Assembly (NCBI GenBank): GCA_019348435.1
Contig: JAHWJM010000094.1
Coordinates: 1-8,535, forward strand
Direction: 5' to 3'
DNA length: 8,535 nt
From: Actinomycetota bacterium
Lineage (GTDB): Bacteria; Actinomycetota; Thermoleophilia; Solirubrobacterales; Solirubrobacteraceae
Shown here: in pieces, positions 1-5,458 of the stretch
How positions within the stretch are numbered: position 1 is the first letter of the stretch
Layout: every line of letters starts with the position of its first letter
Position numbers and translations under genes: made by a program
The notes under the pieces: model-generated
Told to the model about the DNA's origin: nothing
Databases searched by the model: none
Seen by the model: only the letters and a program-made list of their open reading frames with translations

Positions 1-2
1 GC

Positions 3-677
3 AGCCAGCGCCTCCGCCTGGGCTCGGGTCGCATCGCGCCCGGCCGCTCGCAGACGTTCACGGACAGCATCCGCGTCAGCCGCCCGCGGCTGTGGACACC
101 GCGGCGGCCGAGTCTCTACTCCACGTCGTTCTCCGTCAGCGCCGGCGGGCGCTCGGTCGCCGGCTACCGCGCCCGCAGCGGCATCCGCTCGGTCAAGGTC
201 GTCAACGGCAAGCTCACGCTGAACGGCCTGCCGGTCAACATCCGCGGCGTCGGGATGCACGAGGACGACCGCGCGGTCGGCTTCGCGCTGACGCCCGAGA
301 TGCGCGAGGCCCTGGTCAAGGACGCGCAGGACATGGGCGCGACGATGCTGCGCAGCCACTATCCGCTGCACCCGCACTTCCACGAGATGGCCGACGAGCG
401 CGGGCTGCTCGTCTGGAGCGAGATCCCGATGTACGGGATGAAGACGGAGAAGATCAAGAACCTCGTCGTGCGCAAGGTCGCACGCGCCGCGGGGCTCGAG
501 CTGTCGGCGCACGTGCTGCGCCACACGTGCATCACCAAGCTCGTGCGCAGGGGCAGCGACGTGGTGCTCGTCGCCGAGCTCGCCGGCCACCGCCGGCTGG
601 AGACCACGCGGCGCTACAGCCTGCCCTCGGACGCCGACCGCCAGCTGGCGATGGACGACCTGGAGGTCGAGGACTGA
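3..677 (+). CDS. Chimera: family-2 glycoside hydrolase fragment fused in frame to tyrosine recombinase C-terminus (5' partial)
   Basis: The frame is open from the window edge to TGA at 675-677. Bases 3 to about 460 encode the end of the GH2 beta-sandwich (RLWTPRRPSLY) and the start of the TIM barrel (LNGLPVNIRGVGMHEDD at 228-278; MLRSHYPLHPHFHEMADERG; LLVWSEIPMY at 405-434), as in beta-galactosidases and beta-glucuronidases. The GH2 acid/base (after NE) and nucleophile glutamates, which lie further C-terminal, are absent, so hydrolase activity is not expected. From about 490 the frame is a tyrosine recombinase catalytic C-terminus: HVLRH (H 510-512, R 519-521), GH (H 588-590) and TTRRY (Tyr 615-617). 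The first catalytic arginine and the DNA-binding N-terminus are missing. The switch lies near VRKVARAAG (463-495), a motif that could belong to either family. The stop overlaps the next ATG, suggesting translational coupling in the donor element. Probably a non-functional fusion, or an assembly join. Confidence 0.75.
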   Translation, partial: SQRLRLGSGRIAPGRSQTFTDSIRVSRPRLWTPRRPSLYSTSFSVSAGGRSVAGYRARSGIRSVKVVNGKLTLNGLPVNIRGVGMHEDDRAVGFALTPEMREALVKDAQDMGATMLRSHYPLHPHFHEMADERGLLVWSEIPMYGMKTEKIKNLVVRKVARAAGLELSAHVLRHTCITKLVRRGSDVVLVAELAGHRRLETTRRYSLPSDADRQLAMDDLEVED

Positions 678-895
678 TGGCGCGCAGCATCCTCAGCGAT
701 GCCGAGTGTCTGGCGTGGGAGCGCTTCCCGCAGGACCCCGACCCGGACGTGATCGGCGTGTACTTCACGCTCGCCGACGGCGAGGTCGACGAGCTGCGTC
801 GCCTGCCGACGCCGGCGGCTCGGCTGGCGACCGCGATCGCCGTGGCTGCGATCCGTTGGCTGGGGTTCGTTCCCGCCGAGGTCGAGCATGCGCCG
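470..895 (+). mobile_element. Internal fragment of a Tn3-family transposon (TnpI-like recombinase 3' end plus TnpA 5' end)
   Basis: This stretch holds only the end of a tyrosine recombinase gene and the start of a Tn3-family transposase gene, joined by TGATG at 675-679. A tyrosine recombinase directly upstream of the transposase is the arrangement of TnpI-TnpA transposons such as Tn4430, where TnpI resolves cointegrates. No terminal inverted repeats, resolution site or target duplication can be seen, as expected for a slice from the middle of an element. Both ends are fused in frame to unrelated host-type genes (GH2 to the left, Gfo/Idh/MocA to the right). The borders are approximate (left 460-490, right 885-902), because the joining residues fit both partner families. 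Family assignment is from motif recognition. Confidence 0.65.
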
Positions 896-1729
896 GCCGA
901 CATCGACGACCTGCTCGGCGACGAATCGCTCGACGCCGTCGTCCTCGCCACGCCGGTGCCGACGCACGCCGCGCTCGCCGTGCGCGTCCTCGAGGCCGGC
1001 AAGCACTGCTTCGTCGAGAAGCCGCTCGCGCAGTCCGTCGCCGACGCCGAGCTCGCGGTCGCGGCGGCGCAGGCGAGCGGCCGGCTGCTCATGGTCGGCC
1101 ACCTGCTCGAGTACCACCCCGGCGTGCGCAAGCTCAAGGAGATCGCCGACTCCGGAGAGCTCGGCGACATCCACTACATCTACTCCAATCGTCTGAACCT
1201 CGGCCAGCTGCGCGCCGACGAGAACGCGCTGTGGTCGCTGGGGGCGCACGACATCTCGGTGATCCTGCACCTCGCGGGCGAGGATCCCTACGAGCTGTCG
1301 GCGCACGGCGAGTCCTACATGCGCCCGGGGGTCGAGGACGTCGTGTTCGCGTTTCTGCGCTTTCCCTCCGGCCTCGCCGCGCACCTGCACCTGTCGTGGC
1401 TCGACCCGCACAAGGAGCGGCGCTTCACGGTCGTCGGCTCGCAGCGGATGGCGACCTTCGACGACATGGACCTTGAGCGCAAGGTCACCGTCTACGACAA
1501 GGGCTTCGACCAGTCCGCGAGCTCCTACGGCGAGTACATCACCCGCGCCGGCGACATCTACAGCCCGCGGATCTCCAACGCCGAGCCGCTGCGCCTGGAG
1601 GTCGAGCACTTCGTCGAGTGCGTGCGCACGGGCGCGGCGCCACGATCGGACGGGGCCAGCGGCCTGCGCGTCGTGCGCGTGCTCGAGCGCCTGCAGGAGG
1701 AGCTCGAGCGCTCGCGCCGGGCGCAGTGA
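677..1729 (+). CDS. Chimera: Tn3 transposase N-terminus (DUF4158) fused to Gfo/Idh/MocA oxidoreductase lacking its N-terminus
   Basis: 350 residues from ATG 677. Residues 1 to about 74 resemble the N-terminal DUF4158 domain of Tn3-family transposases: ILSDAECLAWERFP, VYFTLADGEVDEL, and the hallmark AAIRWLGFVP (58-66). From about residue 75 (nt 899) the protein is a Gfo/Idh/MocA oxidoreductase: LDAVVLATPVPTHAALAVRV, VEKPLAQ with the EKP motif at 114-116, and LGAHDIS with the conserved His191-Asp192, followed by the complete C-terminal beta-sheet domain. Family members normally start with a Rossmann GxGxxG motif within the first 15 residues; about 55 native residues carrying it are gone and nothing replaces it, so NAD(P) binding is unlikely. 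Relatives such as WlbA/WbpB oxidise UDP-sugars at C3 ahead of a DegT-type aminotransferase, and one lies at 6305-7414. The native substrate is not readable here. Its stop is 37 bases from a convergent gene. Confidence 0.8.
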   Translation: MARSILSDAECLAWERFPQDPDPDVIGVYFTLADGEVDELRRLPTPAARLATAIAVAAIRWLGFVPAEVEHAPADIDDLLGDESLDAVVLATPVPTHAALAVRVLEAGKHCFVEKPLAQSVADAELAVAAAQASGRLLMVGHLLEYHPGVRKLKEIADSGELGDIHYIYSNRLNLGQLRADENALWSLGAHDISVILHLAGEDPYELSAHGESYMRPGVEDVVFAFLRFPSGLAAHLHLSWLDPHKERRFTVVGSQRMATFDDMDLERKVTVYDKGFDQSASSYGEYITRAGDIYSPRISNAEPLRLEVEHFVECVRTGAAPRSDGASGLRVVRVLERLQEELERSRRAQ

Positions 1730-1732
1730 GCG

Positions 1733-1757
1733 TCGCCGCGACGCGCCGCGGCGGCGA
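1733..1757. terminator. Possible hairpin between convergent genes
   Basis: The 37-base gap between the stops of the oxidoreductase chimera and the minus-strand propeller gene contains arms TCGCCGC (1733-1739) and GCGGCGA (1751-1757), a 7-bp stem with an 11-base loop. There is no T-run on either side. A GC stem in such GC-rich DNA can arise by chance, so a bidirectional terminator role is only suggested by its position. Confidence 0.25.
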
Positions 1758-1766
1758 GGGCGGCGG

Positions 1767-3116
1767 CTACGGGCGGACCAGCCGGGTGCGGACGCTCGAC
1801 GTGCCGGTGACGCAGCCTCCGCCGAAGTCGCAGGCGATCTTGGTGTCGGTCCAGCCGACGAGCAGCGTGCCGCCGCCGGTCGAGGCGAGGAGCGGCTCGC
1901 CCGCGCGATGGGCGGGCTGGGAGACCATCCGGGGGGTCCCCGCCGGCCGGCCGGTCGACGTGGCGCGCTGGACGAAGACCTGCCGCGCGGGCCCGGAGCT
2001 GTCACGGACGAAGCCGTAGGCCCAGCCGCCGCGAGCGGGATCGGAGGCGACGACGACAGGGCCGGCGCGCAGGCGGTAGGGCAGGTTGGCCGCGGCGGCG
2101 AGCGGCCGGCCGGCAGCCGACAGCAGGCGAGCGCGAACCCCGTTCTCGGCGCCCGGCACGGCGCTGGAGTAGACGACGAGCGCGCGCCGGCGGCGGCGGT
2201 CGAACGCGAGCTGCACGCCGCCGACGGCGTCCGCACTGAGCGTCCTGGTCGGCCCGGAAGGCTGGCCGGCGGGCGTCAGCCGGCGCGCGTACAGCCGCCT
2301 GTCGTCGTCCCGCTCGCCCCACGTGTACGCCAGCAGGTGACCGCCGCGCGGATCGGCGACGAGCCGCGTCAGCGGCCCCGCGCTCAGGGCCTGTGGCCGT
2401 AGCGCGAGGCGCCGGGGAGGACCGAGCGGCGTCCCGTCGGGGCGCAGACGCTGGGCGAGCAGCGCGGCGCGCCCGGCCTCGCCGGTCAGCCGCGCGGCGA
2501 AGACCAGCAGCACCGTGTCGGTCTTCGCGTCGTAGACGATGCTCGCGCCCGCCGACGAGAACATGCCGCTGGAGGGCGGGCCGACGTTCGTGACCGGGCG
2601 CTCGGGCCCGCGCGCACGGCCCGTGCGCTCCACCACGCGGACGAAGATCTCGGTGTCGTCGGTGAAGCACGGCGGAAGGTCGGCGGTCATCAGCGACGGC
2701 TGCAGGCCCGAGGGCGGGCAGGCGGTGCGGCCCATCCCCGGCTTGTGCGCGGACCACGCGACGAGGTGCCGCCGGCGCTTGGTGTCGGTGGCGACGGAGA
2801 GCTGGGCGCCGCCGATCAGCGAGAAGTCGGGCTTCATGCCCCCGCCGACCAACTGCTTTGGGCCGGCCGGCCGGCCGGCGGCGTCGAGCGGCGAGGCGAA
2901 CAGGTCCAGCGAGACGAAGCCGTTGCCGTCGGGCGCTGCGCGGCCCGTGATCGCGATGCTCCGGCCGCTGCCCGGCTCCGCCGCGACAGCCATCAGGACG
3001 CCGTCGCCGTCGGCGACGACGACCTCGGGGGCCGCGTGCGCGGCGGGTGCGGTGGCGGCGACACAGGCCAGCAGCACGACGAGCGCGGCGGGCGTCATGC
3101 GGCGAGGGGAGCACAT
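1767..3116 (-). CDS. Secreted beta-propeller-like repeat protein, function unknown
   Basis: 449 residues, ending in TAG at 1769-1767. The N-terminus has two arginines, a hydrophobic core (ALVVLLACVAATAPA) and an AHA-A cleavage site near residue 28, so it should be exported. The mature part contains about seven imperfect units of 40-70 residues, near 45-90, 105-176, 193-238, 250-293, 301-342, 354-398 and 407-449. Several share a pattern of a hydrophobic strand with a Tyr or Trp (LVAWS, LLAYTWG, LVVYSS, LVGWTD), then xRRL or xQR, then G-x-P-x-G-P. This fits a seven-bladed propeller. Four cysteines (133, 150, 429, 435) could form disulfides in the exported protein. No catalytic motif is evident. 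ATG 3116 is preceded by AGGA (close, 2-base gap); ATG 3098 would also leave a signal peptide. It is divergent from the GH16 gene across a relic-filled gap. I do not recognise a named family. Confidence 0.8.
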   Translation of the reverse strand: MCSPRRMTPAALVVLLACVAATAPAAHAAPEVVVADGDGVLMAVAAEPGSGRSIAITGRAAPDGNGFVSLDLFASPLDAAGRPAGPKQLVGGGMKPDFSLIGGAQLSVATDTKRRRHLVAWSAHKPGMGRTACPPSGLQPSLMTADLPPCFTDDTEIFVRVVERTGRARGPERPVTNVGPPSSGMFSSAGASIVYDAKTDTVLLVFAARLTGEAGRAALLAQRLRPDGTPLGPPRRLALRPQALSAGPLTRLVADPRGGHLLAYTWGERDDDRRLYARRLTPAGQPSGPTRTLSADAVGGVQLAFDRRRRRALVVYSSAVPGAENGVRARLLSAAGRPLAAAANLPYRLRAGPVVVASDPARGGWAYGFVRDSSGPARQVFVQRATSTGRPAGTPRMVSQPAHRAGEPLLASTGGGTLLVGWTDTKIACDFGGGCVTGTSSVRTRLVRP

Positions 3117-3201
3117 CGTCCTGCATCGGCAGATGGCACGCCGAGCGAGAGGGCGCCGCTGCGCGCGCGGAGAGAACGTCATCAGCGGGATCCGGCGCCT
3201 C

Positions 3202-3227
3202 GGCGCTCGACGATCTCGTCGAGCGCC
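3202..3227. repeat. Perfect 12-bp inverted repeat with a 2-base centre
   Basis: The arms are GGCGCTCGACGA (3202-3213) and TCGTCGAGCGCC (3216-3227), separated by TC. It lies about 86 bases upstream of the minus-strand propeller gene, where an operator could sit. The same bases read as ALDDLVER in a possible antitoxin-tail frame, and common high-GC codons for that peptide are naturally near-palindromic, so coincidence is a serious alternative. Confidence 0.5.
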
Positions 3228-3262
3228 ACGACGCGTACTGGGCCGAGAACGCCGGCGCTTGA
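3203..3262 (+). pseudogene. Possible antitoxin C-terminal relic
   Basis: The short frame ending in TGA at 3260-3262 reads ALDDLVERHDAYWAENAGA, a charged helical tail of the kind seen at the C-terminus of small VapB or ribbon-helix-helix antitoxins. It stops exactly where a VapC-like C-terminal relic begins, matching antitoxin-toxin gene order with the start of the toxin deleted. No start codon or DNA-binding N-terminus is recognisable, so this is a context-based guess. Confidence 0.25.
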
Positions 3263-3344
3263 GGTTCGTCGACAGCTCGGCGCTCGGGTCGCGCTCGCGC
3301 TCGACCGGGACTTCGTCAGCGCGGGCTTCGACGTGCTTCCGTAG
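3261..3344 (+). pseudogene. PIN-domain (VapC-like) toxin C-terminal relic
   Basis: The frame 3261-3344 ends in TAG and reads EVRRQLGARVALALDRDF, then VSAGFDVLP. PIN-domain ribonuclease toxins commonly end this way: a helix with an RxLG turn, a strand followed by the acidic residue of (A/T)xDxxF (here the first Asp of LDRDF), then xAGFxxLP at the C-terminus. The N-terminal two-thirds, including the first catalytic aspartate, is missing, so it cannot be an active ribonuclease. It lies between the minus-strand propeller gene and the decayed oxidoreductase relic. Identification is by motif memory and the piece is short. Confidence 0.5.
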
Positions 3345-3359
3345 CGAAGGCAAGACTCG

Positions 3360-3512
3360 TTTCACTTCGATCGCCTCAACCTCGGGCAGCTGGATGCCGA
3401 TGAGAACGGATTGTGATCGGCGCGCACGACATCTCGTGATCCTGCACTTCGCCGGCGCGGACCGGTCTGAGATGCACGAGCACGGCGCGTCGTACATGCG
3501 CGCGCGCGTCCA
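3360..3512 (+). pseudogene. Decayed internal fragment of a second Gfo/Idh/MocA oxidoreductase
   Basis: This segment matches bases about 1180-1337 of the upstream oxidoreductase. Protein pieces RLNLGQLDADENGL, AHDIS, VILHFAGAD and HGASYMR correspond to RLNLGQLRADENAL, AHDIS, VILHLAGED and HGESYMR. Compared with the upstream copy it has TGG changed to TGA (3415-3417), a 4-base deletion near 3419 and a 1-base deletion in the stretch atctcg-tgatc (about 3436). It is therefore a pseudogene. The substitutions show long divergence, so it is not a recent duplication. Its last residues (YMRARV) are read in the frame of the GH16 gene and overlap that gene's proposed start. Upstream homology fades before about 3360, downstream homology after about 3512. 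Confidence 0.75.
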
Positions 3513-5043
3513 GCCCGGCGTGATGGCGCTTGGCGCGCTGATCGTGACGCTGGCCGCGATGCCGGCGCCGGCGCCGGCGCGACCGTCGCCCTCGCCGTCG
3601 GTCTCGCTGTCGGTGCCGGCGGCGGCAACGAGCGGCGAGCGCCTGAGGGCGGTCGGCACGGCGAGGCGCGCACCGCGCGACGTGCGGGTGGTCCTGCAGC
3701 GGCGCAAGGCCGGCCGGTGGGCGACGCTGCGCCGCGCAGCGCTCAGGCGGGGCAGGTTCACGTTCGCGTTCAAGGCCCCGGTGAGCAGCACCGGTCTGAC
3801 GCTGAGGATGCGGGTCGTCCTGGTCGATGGGCGGCGCCAGCTCAAGCGCTCGGCGACGCGCAGGATCGCCGTGCGCGCGGCGCGGCGGATCGGCGTCCCC
3901 GCGGCGCCGCAACCCGTTCTTCCCGTGGAAACGCAACCCGCCGCGCCGCTGCAATCGCAACCGGACGTCGCGCCGCCTCCGCTGATCCCTGCTCCTCCGC
4001 CGGGCGACGTCGCAGCGACGGCGTCAGCAGTGCGAGTGCTGCCGGGTGGCACGGCGGGCGTCGCGTTGCCGTCGCCGCTGACGAGCGTCACCGAGCTCGA
4101 TACCTCCCCGGCGGGAGCGCCGCCGGGCGTCTCGGTGCACAGCGCGGAGGGCACCCTCGTGGTGACGGCGTCGCGCCAGGCGGCGCTGGCCGAGTGGGCG
4201 GCGACGATCTCCGGCACTGGCTGCACCGCGAGCGGGTGCGGCCGGCGGTTCGTCATCAGTCTTCCCGTGAGCGTGGTCCCGACCTTCGCGCCGATCGGAT
4301 GGTGGGACGAGTTCGGCGGCAGCGAGCTGGATCGCTCGCGCTGGGGCTATCGGGCGAGCGGGCCACGCTTCGACGCCACCGTCACGCCGGAGGCGGTGTC
4401 GGTCGGCGGCGGCGCCCTGACGATCAAGACCTTCACCGAGGAGGGCGAGCACTACACCGGCATGATCAGCTCCTACCCGTACGAATCGACTGGCTTCGAG
4501 CAGACATACGGCTACTTCGAGGCGCGGGTCAACTTCAACAGCGCCCCCGGGCAGTGGTCGGCGTTCTGGCTGCAGTCGCCGACGCTTGGCAGCCCGCTCG
4601 GCGATCCGGCGACGGCCGGCGTGGAGATGGACATCGCCGAGCACCGCACGCGCTGCGTCAGCGCGCCGGCTCCGACGCCGCCCGAGACCTGCGCGGCCGG
4701 CAACGACGTGGCCGATCGCATTCAGCAGGCGCTGATCTGGGACGGCTACGGGGCGGAGTCGAAGTCGGCCGTGAAGCTGAGCGACCCGTTGCCCGGTCTG
4801 GGCAACGGCAGCTGGCACACGTGGGCGCTTCGCTGGACGCCGACGGACCTCACGTTCTACTACGACGGCGTGCCGACCTGGTCCACCGACGGTCCGATCT
4901 CGCGCCGCGACCAGCACGTCATCCTGAGCTCCGAGGTCGGCAAGTTCTTCGCCGGCCCGATCCCCGTCGAGGGCTACGGGCCGCGTGCGCAGACCACGAC
5001 CGACATGCAGGTCGACTACGTGCGGGTCTGGCCGCTGGAGTGA
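3496..5043 (+). CDS. Secreted family-16 glycoside hydrolase (endo-beta-glucanase/laminarinase-like)
   Basis: 515 residues. From ATG 3496 there is an Arg-containing n-region, a hydrophobic stretch (MALGALIVTLAAM) and PAPAPA, a signal peptide. ATG 3523 is possible but gives no positive n-region. No good ribosome site precedes either. Residues about 36-135 form an Ig-like beta domain (VVLQRRKAGRWATL), 136-173 a proline-rich linker, 176-262 a second beta-rich region with a likely CTASGC disulfide, and 268-515 the GH16 jelly roll: WWDEF, YGYFEARVNF, WSAFWL, the active site E377-M-D379-I-A-E382, WHTWALRWTP, YYDG and a closing VDYVRVW. ExDxxE is the bulge-containing form seen in laminarinases, with E377 nucleophile and E382 acid/base. 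It should cut beta-1,3 or mixed-link glucan, or a related extracellular or self-made polysaccharide; exact substrate unknown. The 5' end runs into an oxidoreductase relic, and toxin relics lie on both sides. Confidence 0.85.
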   Translation: MRARVQPGVMALGALIVTLAAMPAPAPARPSPSPSVSLSVPAAATSGERLRAVGTARRAPRDVRVVLQRRKAGRWATLRRAALRRGRFTFAFKAPVSSTGLTLRMRVVLVDGRRQLKRSATRRIAVRAARRIGVPAAPQPVLPVETQPAAPLQSQPDVAPPPLIPAPPPGDVAATASAVRVLPGGTAGVALPSPLTSVTELDTSPAGAPPGVSVHSAEGTLVVTASRQAALAEWAATISGTGCTASGCGRRFVISLPVSVVPTFAPIGWWDEFGGSELDRSRWGYRASGPRFDATVTPEAVSVGGGALTIKTFTEEGEHYTGMISSYPYESTGFEQTYGYFEARVNFNSAPGQWSAFWLQSPTLGSPLGDPATAGVEMDIAEHRTRCVSAPAPTPPETCAAGNDVADRIQQALIWDGYGAESKSAVKLSDPLPGLGNGSWHTWALRWTPTDLTFYYDGVPTWSTDGPISRRDQHVILSSEVGKFFAGPIPVEGYGPRAQTTTDMQVDYVRVWPLE

Positions 5044-5067
5044 GGTCGGCGCCCGGGTCAGCACCGA

Positions 5068-5084
5068 GACGGCCCGCGGCCGTC
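5068..5084 (+). terminator. Hairpin after the GH16 gene
   Basis: A perfect 7-bp stem, GACGGCC (5068-5074) and GGCCGTC (5078-5084), with a 3-base loop starts 25 bases after the GH16 stop. There is no T-tract after it, so intrinsic termination is only plausible. A tight GC stem just past a stop is common in GC-rich actinobacteria. Confidence 0.35.
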
Positions 5085-5113
5085 AGATCCACCGCCCGCA
5101 TCGATGGCTGACG

Positions 5114-5309
5114 CTACAGGTCGGCGCAGGCGATGACCGAGCAGTCGGCGACGAGGGGTGCGAGAGCGTCATGGGGCTGCTCGCCTCCCACCCGGCGCGA
5201 GAGCGCGTCGACCGTCTCCGCGAGATTGACCGTCGCCATCGCGGATCATCTGCTCGCCGCGCGGCGCGTCGGCGAACTCGGCGGCGAAGACACCGAACGT
5301 CGATTCCAC
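5114..5309 (-). pseudogene. Frameshifted PIN-domain (VapC-like) toxin relic, N-terminal and middle part
   Basis: Reading the minus strand from 5309, one frame gives VESTFGVFAAEFADAPRG then EQMIRD. The adjacent frame, from the ATG at 5239, gives MATVNLAETVDALSRRVGGE and ends ...LVADCSVIACADL with TAG at 5116-5114. Joined across a frameshift near 5238, this follows the order of VapC-family ribonuclease toxins: an N-terminal VxDxSAxLA-like strand, a helix ending in a short acidic loop, then the typical (S/T)xVNLAE motif with its catalytic glutamate, then a hydrophobic strand. The first catalytic aspartate position appears to read Glu (VEST instead of VDAS), and the C-terminal third is missing. 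No antitoxin gene is recognisable upstream. The VNLAE part is convincing; the N-terminal part is less so and could instead be an antitoxin tail. Confidence 0.5.
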
Positions 5310-5338
5310 CGGGTCGTCGGCGATCGGGCGCACACGAG

Positions 5339-5362
5339 ATGATCGCCGCGATCGTCGATCAT
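5339..5362. repeat. Inverted repeat ATGATCG-N10-CGATCAT
   Basis: Perfect 7-base arms at 5339-5345 and 5356-5362 flank a 10-base centre. It sits just upstream (minus-strand sense) of the toxin relic and about 97 bases upstream of the methyltransferase start. Toxin-antitoxin operons are typically autoregulated at such operators, so this may be a leftover operator. A protein-binding role is not shown. Confidence 0.4.
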
Positions 5363-5414
5363 GACGGTCTATCGCAAAGCAGGTGCGCGGCCGCCATCAC
5401 GGCGCGGCGACCGG

Positions 5415-5420
5415 TAGCCT
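5415..5420 (+). promoter_or_regulatory. Possible -10 box for the methyltransferase
   Basis: TAGCCT fits the actinobacterial TANNNT -10 form and lies 38 bases before the GTG at 5459. No clear -35 element is seen at the right distance, so confidence is low. Confidence 0.25.
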
Positions 5421-5458
5421 GGAGCCGGGCGAACCGCCCGCGAGAACCCCCGCCCTCC

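Larger units (their letters stand above)
3117..3495. other. Relic-filled gap between divergent genes
   Basis: These 379 bases separate the minus-strand propeller gene from the plus-strand GH16 gene and hold no intact gene. From left to right they contain about 85 bases with nothing recognisable, the 26-bp palindrome with the possible antitoxin tail, the VapC C-terminal relic, and the oxidoreductase relic. The promoters of both flanking genes must lie here or in the relics, but I could not pick a convincing -35/-10 pair on either strand. Confidence 0.6.
5044..5458. other. Non-coding stretch with toxin relic
   Basis: No intact gene fits in these 415 bases between the GH16 stop and the methyltransferase start. 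Frames open here on the plus strand are arginine-rich and read as non-coding. Content from left to right: the post-GH16 hairpin, the minus-strand PIN/VapC relic (5114-5309), a 24-base inverted repeat (5339-5362), and a possible -10 box for the methyltransferase (5415-5420). Confidence 0.6.

Noticed and set aside
614..2236. Long minus-strand open frame of 540 codons
   Set aside because: It lies antisense to the oxidoreductase and propeller genes, is rich in Arg/Ala/Pro/Ser, and shows no domain; a GC-rich shadow frame.
2863..2883. GGCC/CCGG tandem run
   Set aside because: It encodes Ala-Gly-Arg-Pro residues within the propeller gene; compositional, not a separate repeat element.
2539..3495. 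Upstream extension of the GH16 reading frame
   Set aside because: It is antisense to the propeller gene and low-complexity; the secretion signal begins at 3496.
3563..3580. Tandem GCCGGC-like repeat
   Set aside because: It encodes the PAPAPA cleavage region of the GH16 signal peptide; ordinary low-complexity coding sequence.
3117..4256. Upstream extension of the propeller gene to a start at 4256
   Set aside because: It would run antisense through relics and the GH16 gene. A signal peptide at 3116 marks the real start.
4985..5458. Upstream extension of the methyltransferase frame overlapping the GH16 end
   Set aside because: The translation is arginine-rich with no family resemblance, and a toxin relic occupies the other strand.
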